DNA of 34,188 bases, taken from Nitrospina sp. Lineage in GTDB: Bacteria > Nitrospinota > Nitrospinia > Nitrospinales > VA-1. The notes under the pieces were generated by a model. The model saw only the letters and a program-made list of their open reading frames with translations, searched no databases and was not told where the DNA came from. Below are positions 22,838-31,490 of the stretch, piece by piece (the stretch's first letter is position 1; every line of letters begins with the position of its first letter). The position numbers and the translations under genes were made by a program. The DNA lies in assembly GCA_018664975.1 (NCBI GenBank), contig JABIXH010000036.1:1-34188 (forward strand), given 5' to 3'.

Positions 22838-24639
22838 GAGTTATTTCCATCACTTTTTTTGTATGAGAAACTTATGATCGTATCTCCTGGTTTTGTGGGG
22901 GTTTGGGCCTCGAAGAAATCCATATTCAGATCACCGTTACTCTGAAGCCTAATGAAAGGTTTTACTTTTCCTTCATTCATAGTTATAAGGCTTTCCAGAT
23001 TAAACTCTTCAGTGAGTCGGGTTGTTTGAAATCTCCACCCCTCTAAAAATTGAACGATCAATTCCTTATAAACAAGGTTTCCGCCAAACAGCACTTTACC
23101 TCTGAAGGAACTGCTCAATTGTTTTTCCTCTTGTTTTTTTTCAGTGGTTGCGATTTGAAAAACATGGTTCCTGCCAAAATGTTGAATATAGGAATTGCAC
23201 ACCAGGGAATTGTAAGCATGATTACCGGTGTTTGCCAAAAGATACCCCATGTCGGCAAGCTCCAGGCTTTGGTGAACATTTTCAGAGAGGACTTCCCCAT
23301 AATGAATGGGAACCCCCAAGAGGCGGGCCTGTTTCAAATTATTCCAGGAGTCACTCACCAATAAAACCGGCAAACCCGCTTTTTCCAAGGTTAATGCAAG
23401 ATCTACGCTCCATTTATGAGCTCCTACTATTAAAACTCCATTGTTTGAATGGCCAGCTAATTCTAAATGTCGAGCCAGCCACCCGATGCTGAATCCATGT
23501 AAAATTACAGTAGAAAAAACAACGGCAAATACCAAAGGAAGCAATAACTCAGCATTTTGGAAATGAAGCACTTCTAATTTGAGGCCCAACAATCCTGCGA
23601 TGGAGGTGGCAACGATTCCTCGTGGGGCAATCCAACCAATAAAAATTCTTTCCTGCCAACTCAAGCCAGCACCAATAGTTGAAAGCCATACCGATGCGGG
23701 TCGAACCAGAAACAAAAAACAAAACAAGAACCCAAATACGCGCCAGTTTAAATTCATTAGATTTTCAAGCACAATATCTGCTGTTAATAGAATAAAAACC
23801 ACAGGAACCATAATGACAGTAATATTTTCTTTAAATTTCCTAAGGTCATGGATGATTACCATTCCAATGTTTCCCATTGTGATGCCCATAACAGTAACCG
23901 TTAGTAGTCCGACCTCTTCCTGAAAAATATTTGAGAGGGCATACAAAGATAAAACCGTTGCGAACACCAGGGGTAGTTTCAAAAATTCAGGGGCATGACC
24001 TTTCTGGAAAATAAACTTCAAAAGGTGTCCTCCACCAATTCCAATTAATATGGAGGAGGCCACAGTTCCTAATAGATAAAAAACGGTAGCTTTATTTAAT
24101 TCATTAAACTCACTGGCGACGGTGAACTGAAAAACAAGAACCGCCAATATGATTCCGATAGGATCATTAATGATACCTTCCCATTTCAAAAGAGAAGAGG
24201 TACGTGTCTTCAATTTTGTTTGTCGAATCAAAGGCAAAATAACGGTAGGTCCGGTAACAACGAGGATGGCAGATAATAGCAGGGATAATGAAAAGGAGAG
24301 ACCTGCTACCCAATAGCAAACCAGAAAACCTAAAAACCATGCAAGGGGTAGACCTAAGCAAATGAGTTGTTTAATTGCACGTCCGGTATGCTGTAATTCG
24401 TGGAATTTAAGATTAAGTCCCCCCTCAAATAAAATAATTGCCAGGGCGAGTTTGATAACTGATTCCAGGAGGACTCCAAAATCCTGACTGGGGTGTACTA
24501 AATGAAATACGGGGCCAATGAGAAGGCCAACAAAAGAAAATAGCGCGATAGAAGGAATTTTTAAACGCCATGCAAGCCAATGGCAAAGAATCCCTAAAAT
24601 TACAATCAGGACAAGCTTATGTAGAACAACATATTCCAT
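22834..24639 (-). CDS. CPA-type Na+(K+)/H+ antiporter with C-terminal TrkA_N-like domain
   Basis: The first about 400 residues form 12-13 membrane helices of the CPA (NhaP/KefB-like) class, with LALAIILFEGGLNLKF, ILVVTGPTVILPLIRQ, KWEGIINDPIGIILAVLVFQ (Asn-Asp of the ion site) and IGWIAPRGIVATSIAGLL. From about 405 a Rossmann-like segment begins (NNGVLIVGAHKWSVDLALTLEKAGLPVLLVS), as in TrkA_N domains, and the end (about 530-600) looks like a TrkA_C-type domain. It should exchange cations for protons across the inner membrane, gated by a nucleotide. It overlaps the HupE-like gene. The divergent 314-bp region separates it from trmB. Confidence 0.88.
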   Translation of the reverse strand: MEYVVLHKLVLIVILGILCHWLAWRLKIPSIALFSFVGLLIGPVFHLVHPSQDFGVLLESVIKLALAIILFEGGLNLKFHELQHTGRAIKQLICLGLPLAWFLGFLVCYWVAGLSFSLSLLLSAILVVTGPTVILPLIRQTKLKTRTSSLLKWEGIINDPIGIILAVLVFQFTVASEFNELNKATVFYLLGTVASSILIGIGGGHLLKFIFQKGHAPEFLKLPLVFATVLSLYALSNIFQEEVGLLTVTVMGITMGNIGMVIIHDLRKFKENITVIMVPVVFILLTADIVLENLMNLNWRVFGFLFCFLFLVRPASVWLSTIGAGLSWQERIFIGWIAPRGIVATSIAGLLGLKLEVLHFQNAELLLPLVFAVVFSTVILHGFSIGWLARHLELAGHSNNGVLIVGAHKWSVDLALTLEKAGLPVLLVSDSWNNLKQARLLGVPIHYGEVLSENVHQSLELADMGYLLANTGNHAYNSLVCNSYIQHFGRNHVFQIATTEKKQEEKQLSSSFRGKVLFGGNLVYKELIVQFLEGWRFQTTRLTEEFNLESLITMNEGKVKPFIRLQSNGDLNMDFFEAQTPTKPGDTIISFSYKKSDGNNS

Positions 24640-24953
24640 AAGTGCTGAATCCTAATGAATGTGAATCAATATGCAAGTGATTATCAATTAATACTATAGT
24701 AAAGTATGATTGTTTTCCGAACAATTTTACGGGACAGGATTGCATGCAACGAATCGAGTATACCTGCAAAATTTGCTCGTCCTCTTGATGCTTTCCCCTA
24801 TTCCGGCCCGGGTTAAAAATTTTAAATGGATGGATAAAAAAAGAAAGCACGCTTCACGGATAATCCTGGATAATGTCTTCGATGAACTTGTAGGATCTTA
24901 AATCAATAAATAATATTTAATCATTCCCACCACATAATTTTGTCTTTGAAAAA
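24640..24953. other. Intergenic region between divergent antiporter and trmB genes
   Basis: These 314 bases are AT-rich and must hold both promoters. A 63-codon frame (24710-24901) starts with TTG and has no recognisable content. A good SD (GGGACAGGA) precedes an ATG at about 24743, but that frame closes after 14 codons (MQRIEYTCKICSSS). I see no supported gene or RNA here. Confidence 0.5.
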
Positions 24954-26663
24954 ATGGGATTAATGACCGCAAGACCTTCTTCCATCAACTTTATTATGGA
25001 AGACCCCTGTTTTGTTGATGCAGAGCAACACCCCGATTGGAAACTTCAATTTGGAAGCCACCAGCCCCTCAAGCTGGAAATTGGTTTTGGCATGGGGGAT
25101 TTCTTAATTGAAATGGCCACCCGAGAACCACAAAGCAATTTTGTCGGGATAGATTTTTCCCAGGATGGAATTCGAAATATTCTAGACCGGATTAATAACC
25201 TTCAAATAAAAAATATCAGGGTTGTCTATGGAGACGTTCGGGAAAAAATTACTCATTTATTTAAAGATGAGGAACTGGACACGGTTTATATTAATTTTCC
25301 CGATCCCTGGCCCAAAAAAAGGCATTTCAAGAGAAGACTGGTGAAACCCGGATTGATAAGCCAAATTACGCATAAGCTGTCTCCTGAAGGCCGCCTTCAT
25401 GTAGCGACCGATAGTGGGTCCTATGCCCTGGAAATTCTCGAATATTTGAATGCGGAGTCCTTGCTAAAAAACTGCAATCGAGAGTCCGGTTTTCTCGCGG
25501 AACGTTGCAACCTTCCCAAAACAAAATATGAAAAAAGTTTTATCTACGCGGGCGATCAAATATTTTATCTGGAATATTTTCGATTGGGTACCAACGAAAC
25601 AACAACTGAATCGATTGAAGAAAACCGGGGAAATATAGAAAATCAGGAAAAGGCATTGAGTAATGATGAATTTCTAATTAGAAAATTTAAAAGAGCTGAA
25701 GTGAAAGCAAACGATGCCTGTGACCTCAAACAGGTGGCCGATCAATTAGCGGAGGCAGGGGATAAACAATGGGCCAAGGAGGTTTATTTGAAAGCTGAAG
25801 AAAGGGCTGAGGACAGCCTGGACCTAAATTGGCTGGCTTATAGTATTAATGAAGCACTGGGTGATAAAGAATGGGCCAGGCAGTTATATAAAAAAGCTGA
25901 GGACTTATCGGAAAGCAGTCTCGATCTTAATTGGCTGGCTTATAGTATTTTTGAAACGCTTGGAGATATAGATTGGGCAAGAGAATTATTTGAAAAGGCA
26001 GAAACCCAACCGGAAAACATTCGTGAATTATGCGATCTTGCTGACAGTATCTCTGAAGTGTTAAATGATAGGGAGTGGGCAATAAAAGTATACAAGAAAG
26101 CTGAAGAAAAGGCTCAAGCGCATTCAGAATTTTATGAACTTGCCGACAACGTTTTTGCCAGGCTTGGCGACCCGCAATGGGCCAGGCAGTTATACAAGAA
26201 AGCAGAAGATAAAGCAGAGGACAGTAGCGACCTGCTTAGCCTGGTAGAGTGCCTTTGTGAAAAACTTGATGATAAGGAATGGGCCAGGCAGGTTTATAAA
26301 AAAGCTGAGAGGTTAGCTCAAGACAGTATGGACTTCTGTGGTCTTGCAGATAGCCTGTGCCAAAACTTGGATGACGAGGAATGGGCAAAAGGGTTATACC
26401 AAATAGCAGAGGAAAAATCTGCGGAAAGCCATGAATTCCGATGGTTGGGTGATAGCTTGTGTGAAAGGCTGGGTGATAAAAGCTGGGCCAGCGAGCTATA
26501 TAAGAAAGCAGAAGATAAAGCGGATGTTTTTTATGAATGGCTCAGGTTGGCCGATAGCTTGCGTCTGAAACTGGGAGATGAAGAATGGGCCCGGCAGGTT
26601 TATCTAAAAGCCGAAACCAAAGCAAAAGACCCTTCTCACTTCAACCGCCTTCCTCATAGATAG
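24954..26663 (+). CDS. trmB: tRNA (guanine-N7)-methyltransferase TrmB fused to a 9-repeat helical domain
   Basis: The first about 215 residues are TrmB, which methylates G46 of tRNA with SAM: LEIGFGMGDFLIEMA (41-55, SAM site), FVGIDFSQDGI, and INFPDPWPKKRHFKRRLV (113-130), the family signature. A normal TrmB ends here. After an acidic linker, nine tandem repeats of exactly 34 residues run from 256 to 561, each like DLNWLAYSINEALGD then KEWARQLYKKAED. They are TPR-like helical pairs and the reading frame is unbroken. The repeats could hold a protein partner or tRNA. Start choice is ATG 24954 or 24963 (9 bases apart); neither has a strong SD. Confidence 0.92.
   Translation: MGLMTARPSSINFIMEDPCFVDAEQHPDWKLQFGSHQPLKLEIGFGMGDFLIEMATREPQSNFVGIDFSQDGIRNILDRINNLQIKNIRVVYGDVREKITHLFKDEELDTVYINFPDPWPKKRHFKRRLVKPGLISQITHKLSPEGRLHVATDSGSYALEILEYLNAESLLKNCNRESGFLAERCNLPKTKYEKSFIYAGDQIFYLEYFRLGTNETTTESIEENRGNIENQEKALSNDEFLIRKFKRAEVKANDACDLKQVADQLAEAGDKQWAKEVYLKAEERAEDSLDLNWLAYSINEALGDKEWARQLYKKAEDLSESSLDLNWLAYSIFETLGDIDWARELFEKAETQPENIRELCDLADSISEVLNDREWAIKVYKKAEEKAQAHSEFYELADNVFARLGDPQWARQLYKKAEDKAEDSSDLLSLVECLCEKLDDKEWARQVYKKAERLAQDSMDFCGLADSLCQNLDDEEWAKGLYQIAEEKSAESHEFRWLGDSLCERLGDKSWASELYKKAEDKADVFYEWLRLADSLRLKLGDEEWARQVYLKAETKAKDPSHFNRLPHR
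25719..26636 (+). repeat. Nine coding repeats of 102 bp (34 residues) in trmB
   Basis: The block has nine consecutive 34-residue units with constant length and the consensus D-L-x-x-L-A-D-S-x-x-x-x-L-G-D-x-E-W-A-R-x-x-Y-K-K-A-E. The Trp of EWA and the YKKAE motif are nearly invariant. Only eight residues follow before the stop codon. Confidence 0.9.
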
Positions 26664-26722
26664 AGCAAATATTTTTAATGAAGAACAGAGGGATGGACTA
26701 TTTTTAAAATCGAATTAATAAA

Positions 26723-27244
26723 TTAAGCACATACTTTAATGCAAGCATCTGGATCTTTGTCAATGGTTTCTATTATTTTATTTTTCACCGTTTCGTTTAA
26801 GTCATTAATGTTGTCTTCATCACAATCTTCAATTTTCCATTCATAATTTTCAAATGAGGTTTTATCAGCGCATAATTTTTTGACTTCTGCGATCGCATCC
26901 TCTCTTTTTTCGGATTTCAATTGCACTTCCAGATTGGTGTTTACCGAAATATGCCCAACGTTCAAATCATAATGGGCAGTGAACCCATCCCAGAAGATAT
27001 TTTCATCGGTTTCCTCTTGCTCTATTCGTTCTATGACATCGTCCGCTAATTTATCATCAAAGCGATTGATCCCTCCTTGTTCGCATCCTTCAATCTTCCA
27101 CTCATATCCCTCGAATATTTTTCTTTTATCTATCATTCTTTCAACTTCCTTATTAGCCTCTTCTTTGGTTGTTCTGGATTTTAACCGTACTTCCAGATTT
27201 GCATGCACATCAATATTCTGAATTTTTAATATAAAATTTCCCAT
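26723..27244 (-). CDS. Hypothetical protein made of two copies of one domain
   Basis: The 173-residue product has two related halves. Copy 1 has ANLEVRLKSRTTKEEANKEV, then FEGYEWKIEGCEQGGINRFD, then DDVIERIEQ. Copy 2 has TNLEVQLKSEKREDAIAEV, then FENYEWKIEDCDEDNINDLN, then NKIIETIDK. Each looks like a beta-strand, helix, YEWKIE strand and terminal helix. I do not recognise the family. It is very acidic, with no signal peptide. ATG 27244 follows GGGG by 6 bases, so I prefer it to the track's TTG at 27250. It converges with trmB and stands alone. Confidence 0.7.
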   Translation of the reverse strand: MGNFILKIQNIDVHANLEVRLKSRTTKEEANKEVERMIDKRKIFEGYEWKIEGCEQGGINRFDDKLADDVIERIEQEETDENIFWDGFTAHYDLNVGHISVNTNLEVQLKSEKREDAIAEVKKLCADKTSFENYEWKIEDCDEDNINDLNETVKNKIIETIDKDPDACIKVCA

Positions 27245-27398
27245 TTCCAACCCCTTTTATTAAATTGCCGGTCCTGCTTGTTAGGGGTTAGAGTTGAAAA
27301 CCAATAGAAGGATTTTATTTTAAAGCCGATTTTTGAAAAAATATTGGTGGGTAAAAGATTAGTTGAGGAATAACAGGATTGTGCAGCCAGTCTGGATT

Positions 27399-28760
27399 TT
27401 AGTGGAGCACCTTGGCGATGAAGACGATGCCCACCGCAACAGGAGTGATATAGCGGATGAGGAACTCCCAACATTGTGCCCAGGGGAAGCCAAACACATT
27501 TTCATGTGTCTCAATTTCTTTATGCGCGTTTTGGGTGCCCCAAACCCAGCCGACAAAAACTGCTGTCAACATGCCGCCTAAAGGCAGAAAATAATTGGAA
27601 GCGATGTTATCGACATGATCAAAAAAGTTCATGCCAAATAACTTCATGTCTGCCATGACTCCGAAAGACAAACCGCTGGGAATGCCAAACGCAAAAATAG
27701 CGGAACCGACAATGAGCACGGCTTTTTTTCGATCCCAGCCACGTTGGTCGATGAAGTAGGCCACGACTACTTCCAGTAGGGAAATCCCTGAAGTGATGGC
27801 GGCAATGGCAAGAAGGATGAAAAAAATTACTGCCACGCCATGACCCAAAGGCATATCGGCAAATACTGTGGGCAGAACACTGAAAACCAGTCCCGGTCCT
27901 TCGGTAGGTTCGAGTCCCATTGCGAATACCGCCGGAAATATGACCATGCCAACCAGGAGGGCGATGAGCGTGTCAAACATCACTACGTAAACGGTGCAGG
28001 ACGTCAGGTTTTCTTTTTCGGATAAATAACTGCCATAGGTGATCATGCATCCCATTCCCAGGCTGAGCGAAAAAAAGGCTTGCCCAAGCGCAATGAGGAT
28101 AACATTGGTGTTGATTTTGCCGAAGTCAGGAGTCAAATAAAAGGCCACCCCTTCCATAGCTCCGTCAAGGGTGAGTGAGCGGATCATCAGCAGAAAAAGT
28201 ATAACAACCAAAGTGGGCATGAGGATGTCACAGGCCCGTTCGATACCTCCATGCACACCCCGCCAAACAATGGCGATGCAGGTTCCCATGAACAGGGCAT
28301 GATAGAAAAGAACTTCTCCTGTGTTACCGATAAAGTTTCCAAAAAAGACTCCCGCTTCCTTGGGGGAAGAAAATGCTAGTACAGATCCTGAAATGGATTT
28401 GACAACATAAGCATACGTCCAACCCCCTACTACCCCATAAAAGGAAAGGATGAAGAAGCCGGCAAGCACCCCCATATAGCCGATACCGGTCCAGGAAGAT
28501 TTGGGTTTAAGTTGGTCGAATGCCCCAACAGGATTGAGATTGGTTTTCCGGCCCAGGGTGAACTCGGCCAGCATGATGGGTGTGCCGATCACAAAGATAC
28601 AAATCAGGTAGATGAGCACAAAAGCGCCGCCACCGTTTTGCCCCACTATATAAGGAAACTTCCAAATATTTCCGAGACCTACGGCAGAACCGGAAGCGGC
28701 AAGGATGAACCCCATGCGACTTGCCCAGAACCCGCGTTGATTTTTGTTTTCGGTCTTCAT
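27399..28760 (-). CDS. Sodium-dependent transporter of the NSS (SLC6/LeuT) family
   Basis: The N-terminus RMGFILAASGSAVGLGNIWKFPYIVGQNGG is the unwound first helix of the LeuT fold that binds Na+ and substrate, followed by FVLIYLICIFVIGTPIMLAEFTLGRK. Later motifs include FYGVVGGWTYAYV (helix 3), LGQAFFSLSLGMGCMITYGSYL (helix 6) and AITSGISLLEVVVAYFID (helix 8). The 453-residue length fits bacterial members with 11-12 helices. Such transporters import amino acids or related amines with Na+; the substrate is not visible. It is divergent from uvrC with only about 54 bp between them. Confidence 0.93.
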   Translation of the reverse strand: MKTENKNQRGFWASRMGFILAASGSAVGLGNIWKFPYIVGQNGGGAFVLIYLICIFVIGTPIMLAEFTLGRKTNLNPVGAFDQLKPKSSWTGIGYMGVLAGFFILSFYGVVGGWTYAYVVKSISGSVLAFSSPKEAGVFFGNFIGNTGEVLFYHALFMGTCIAIVWRGVHGGIERACDILMPTLVVILFLLMIRSLTLDGAMEGVAFYLTPDFGKINTNVILIALGQAFFSLSLGMGCMITYGSYLSEKENLTSCTVYVVMFDTLIALLVGMVIFPAVFAMGLEPTEGPGLVFSVLPTVFADMPLGHGVAVIFFILLAIAAITSGISLLEVVVAYFIDQRGWDRKKAVLIVGSAIFAFGIPSGLSFGVMADMKLFGMNFFDHVDNIASNYFLPLGGMLTAVFVGWVWGTQNAHKEIETHENVFGFPWAQCWEFLIRYITPVAVGIVFIAKVLH

Positions 28761-28801
28761 CTAAATCGGAGTATATTTTTAAGATATTGAGCTGTTGGCA
28801 T

Positions 28802-28817
28802 AAGGAGGTCCCCCCTG
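28802..28817 (+). promoter_or_regulatory. Perfect Shine-Dalgarno followed by a CTG start (uvrC)
   Basis: AAGGAGGT (28802-28809) is the full anti-16S complement. CTG at 28815, in frame with uvrC, stands six bases after GGAGG (28804-28808 to 28815). No ATG, GTG or TTG is placed correctly there. Confidence 0.65.
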
Positions 28818-30638
28818 GAAAAAAATATCAAAGATATTATAGAGAATATTCCCAAGTTACCCGGAATTTATATCATGAAGGATTCCAGGTCGGAAATTCT
28901 TTATATCGGCAAGGCAAAAATCCTGAGAAACAGGGTGCGTTCCTATTTCCAGAGTTCGCGGACTCTTCACCCCAGGACAAGGATGTTTCTGAACAAAGTC
29001 CGGGATATCAAGTTCCTGACTACAAAAACAGAAGCGGAAGCACTGATTCTGGAAAGCAACTTCATCAAGAAACATCAACCTCGCTACAATGTCCTGCTCA
29101 AGGATGACAAGCATTATCCGTATTTACGTTTGACCACTCAGGAGTTATATCCCCGGTTGGAGGTGGTGCGTCGGGTCCGAAAAGACGGGGCGACTTATTT
29201 CGGCCCTTACACCATGGTTAAGGAAGTCCGGGAAACGATTCGCTTGATTTACAAAATTTTCCCGCTTCGTCAGAGCAAAGACAAACTGGACGGCAATGCC
29301 CAGCGTCGTCCCTGCCTCAATCACCAAATGGGGCGGTGCCTGGCCCCCTGTGCTGGGCAAGTTTCCCCTGATGAATATAAAAAAGTGGTGGAAAATGTCG
29401 AGTGGTTTCTTAAAGGGAAAAACACAACGCTCCTGAAAAATTTGAAGGCGGGGATGGATTCGGCATCGGCAGAGAGGCGTTACGAAGAGGCCGCAATATT
29501 CAGAGATAAAATCCAGGCGGTGCAAACGGTGCTGGATAAACAGAAAATTGTTTCAACTTCTCTGCAAGATCAGGATGTCATCGCCTATTGTTCAGAAAAA
29601 GATCAGGCCATGGCCCAGGTTCTGATCATCCGTTCCGGAAAAATGCTGAGTGAAAAAATATTCAAGCTGAAATCTCTCAACCAGATGGAAGAGGATGAAA
29701 CCTTGTCCTCTTTTCTCAAACAATACTATGCGGAAGAGGTGGTCCTGCCTGCGGAAATATTGTTACCTCACCCTGTTGAAGATTCTGATTTGATCGCTGA
29801 TTGGCTGTCCGAAAAAAAGGGGACGCGGGTGAGGCTGGAAATACCTGTGATCGGTAAAAAACGTGATTTGGTGAAAATGGCGGAAGAGAACGCTCGTTTC
29901 GCTATGAGAATGGAGCGCGACAAAGGAGATGTCGGTACCCGCTCGCTGGAAGAATTGCAGACGGCTCTGGGACTCAAGCACTTTCCTGAAGTGATTGAGG
30001 GATTCGACTTGTCCAATATTTCGGGAAGCCATGCAGTGGGCTCCATGGTGGTATTTGAGAGCGCATTGGCAGAAAAATCAAAATATCGCCGCTATAAAAT
30101 CGCCACCGTAAAAGGCATTGACGATTATGCCATGCTTAGAGAAGTGATGACCCGCCGTTACCGTCGCCTTTTAGATGAAGGAAGTCCTCTGCCCAATTTG
30201 GTGCTCATTGATGGAGGCAAAGGCCATTTGAATTCAGGACGGGAAGTTTTTGAGGCATTGGGGCTTCTCGATCTGGTCGATCTGGCCTGCATTGCCAAAG
30301 GAAAATATCGTAATAATCTGGAAACGGATGAGGTTTATTTGCTGCATAAAAAAGACCCCGTGCTATTTAACGAGAACTCTCCTTCCAGATTTCTCATGCA
30401 ACGCATTCGTGATGAGGCACACCGGTTTGCAATTTCCTATCATCGCCGATTACGGGGAAAAGAGGCTTTGAGTTCTCCGCTGGAAAATATTTCAGGAATT
30501 GGGAAAAAACGACGATTACTACTTTTGAAGCAATTTGGCAGTCTGGAAAATATCCGCAACGCATCTTTGGAGGAATTGACAGCCTTGCCGGGAATCACCC
30601 TTCCTCTGGCCGAAAAATTGAGGACCGTAAACAGCTAA
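28815..30638 (+). CDS. uvrC: UvrABC excision nuclease subunit C
   Basis: UvrC makes both cuts around a DNA lesion in nucleotide excision repair. The GIY-YIG nuclease is at the N-terminus (LPGIYIMKD, YIGKAKILRNRVRSYF), the UVR domain near 205-240 (SAERRYEEAAIFRDKIQAV), the RNase H-like nuclease near 395 (EGFDLSNISGSHAVGSMVVFE) and two HhH motifs at the end (ISGIGKKRRLLLLKQFG, ALPGITLPLAEKL). The track begins at ATG 28875, which would cut the first strand of the GIY-YIG domain. The frame stays open upstream and the CTG at 28815 has an ideal SD, giving 607 residues, the usual size. I am sure of the gene and fairly sure of the start. Confidence 0.95.
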   Translation: MEKNIKDIIENIPKLPGIYIMKDSRSEILYIGKAKILRNRVRSYFQSSRTLHPRTRMFLNKVRDIKFLTTKTEAEALILESNFIKKHQPRYNVLLKDDKHYPYLRLTTQELYPRLEVVRRVRKDGATYFGPYTMVKEVRETIRLIYKIFPLRQSKDKLDGNAQRRPCLNHQMGRCLAPCAGQVSPDEYKKVVENVEWFLKGKNTTLLKNLKAGMDSASAERRYEEAAIFRDKIQAVQTVLDKQKIVSTSLQDQDVIAYCSEKDQAMAQVLIIRSGKMLSEKIFKLKSLNQMEEDETLSSFLKQYYAEEVVLPAEILLPHPVEDSDLIADWLSEKKGTRVRLEIPVIGKKRDLVKMAEENARFAMRMERDKGDVGTRSLEELQTALGLKHFPEVIEGFDLSNISGSHAVGSMVVFESALAEKSKYRRYKIATVKGIDDYAMLREVMTRRYRRLLDEGSPLPNLVLIDGGKGHLNSGREVFEALGLLDLVDLACIAKGKYRNNLETDEVYLLHKKDPVLFNENSPSRFLMQRIRDEAHRFAISYHRRLRGKEALSSPLENISGIGKKRRLLLLKQFGSLENIRNASLEELTALPGITLPLAEKLRTVNS

Positions 30639-30672
30639 ACTAATTTTTAGACTTTGCCGTTAAGACAGCATG

Positions 30673-30678
30673 TATAAT
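30673..30678 (+). promoter_or_regulatory. Possible -10 element upstream of the secreted NTF2-like gene
   Basis: TATAAT matches the sigma-70 -10 consensus, 55 bases before the start codon. No good -35 stands at 16-18 bp upstream (TTGCCG is only 13 bp away), so the promoter call is weak. Confidence 0.3.
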
Positions 30679-30732
30679 GTCGATTATAGTCTGGGAAGTC
30701 AGTTCCCTATATGACTCAGGAGGGTTGAAATA

Positions 30733-31482
30733 ATGCGCGGTATCCCAAAAATAACAGGTTATTTTTTAAGTGGAATGTTTTTGCTGAGCTGGGTTTTTGT
30801 TCCCGGAAAAAGCTGGGCCCAGGTGTCCGATGAGTTTTTAAACGAAGCCAAAAAATTGGCAAAATTGGAAGATAAGCTTTTCCATAAACGTTTGAAAAAT
30901 GATTTGGAGGGAACTTATGAGTTTCAGCATCCTACCTATAAAGAAAAAATCTCGCTAGAAGAGTTTTTATATTTCGAGGGCCGAGTGGTGACGGGTTACC
31001 GAGATGGCTCCATGGCTCATATTTCGGGGGGGATGATCCCCAATCTGGATTTCATTAAAAAGAACCCCAGAAAAAGGGACGCCCTCGGTTTTCCGCGACC
31101 CTTTCGTTACAGATGGTTTTTGAATCCTTTTATTGAGGTAAAGCGTTATTCTCTGGATCGAATCTCTATTAGTGAAGATGGAAAATACGCCATGGTGGAA
31201 ATTGTACTCAAGGGTAGAGAGCGCCTAAACCCAGTATTGATAAGAGGGGATATTTCATTTGATATGGCCCGTCCCTATGTGGACTATTGGGAAAAGGTGG
31301 ATGGAAAATGGGTGATAACGGTATTGATCGACAAATCTGCGATAAGTGGTGGAATGAAAACCCTGTATTTTATCCCAAACAATAATGATGCATGGGAAAA
31401 GAAGGAATATGTCCAAATCGATCCGGCCAGCTTGCTGGCAGATCCTGATCCTGAGCGTCATGCCCTGAACGGAAAGCATTAA
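30733..31482 (+). CDS. Secreted protein, probably NTF2/SnoaL-like domain
   Basis: The N-terminal ITGYFLSGMFLLSWVF followed by SWAQVSDE is a signal peptide. The mature part begins with a charged helix and contains FYEFEGRVV-like and EVKRYSLDRISISEDGKYAMVEIVL strands and DYWEKVDGKWVITVLID, the pattern of NTF2-like folds (W-x-K-V-D-G-K-W). I cannot give a family or function. GGAGGG lies about 10 bases before the ATG. It is followed 8 bp later by the DegT aminotransferase gene, which suggests an operon. It could be periplasmic or outer-membrane associated. Confidence 0.65.
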   Translation: MRGIPKITGYFLSGMFLLSWVFVPGKSWAQVSDEFLNEAKKLAKLEDKLFHKRLKNDLEGTYEFQHPTYKEKISLEEFLYFEGRVVTGYRDGSMAHISGGMIPNLDFIKKNPRKRDALGFPRPFRYRWFLNPFIEVKRYSLDRISISEDGKYAMVEIVLKGRERLNPVLIRGDISFDMARPYVDYWEKVDGKWVITVLIDKSAISGGMKTLYFIPNNNDAWEKKEYVQIDPASLLADPDPERHALNGKH

Positions 31483-31490
31483 ATCCCATT

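Noticed and set aside
24710-24901. 63-residue plus-strand ORF and a 14-codon frame with a good SD in the gap before trmB
   Set aside because: One starts with TTG without an SD, the other is only 14 codons long. Neither shows recognisable protein features, so I left the gap without a gene.
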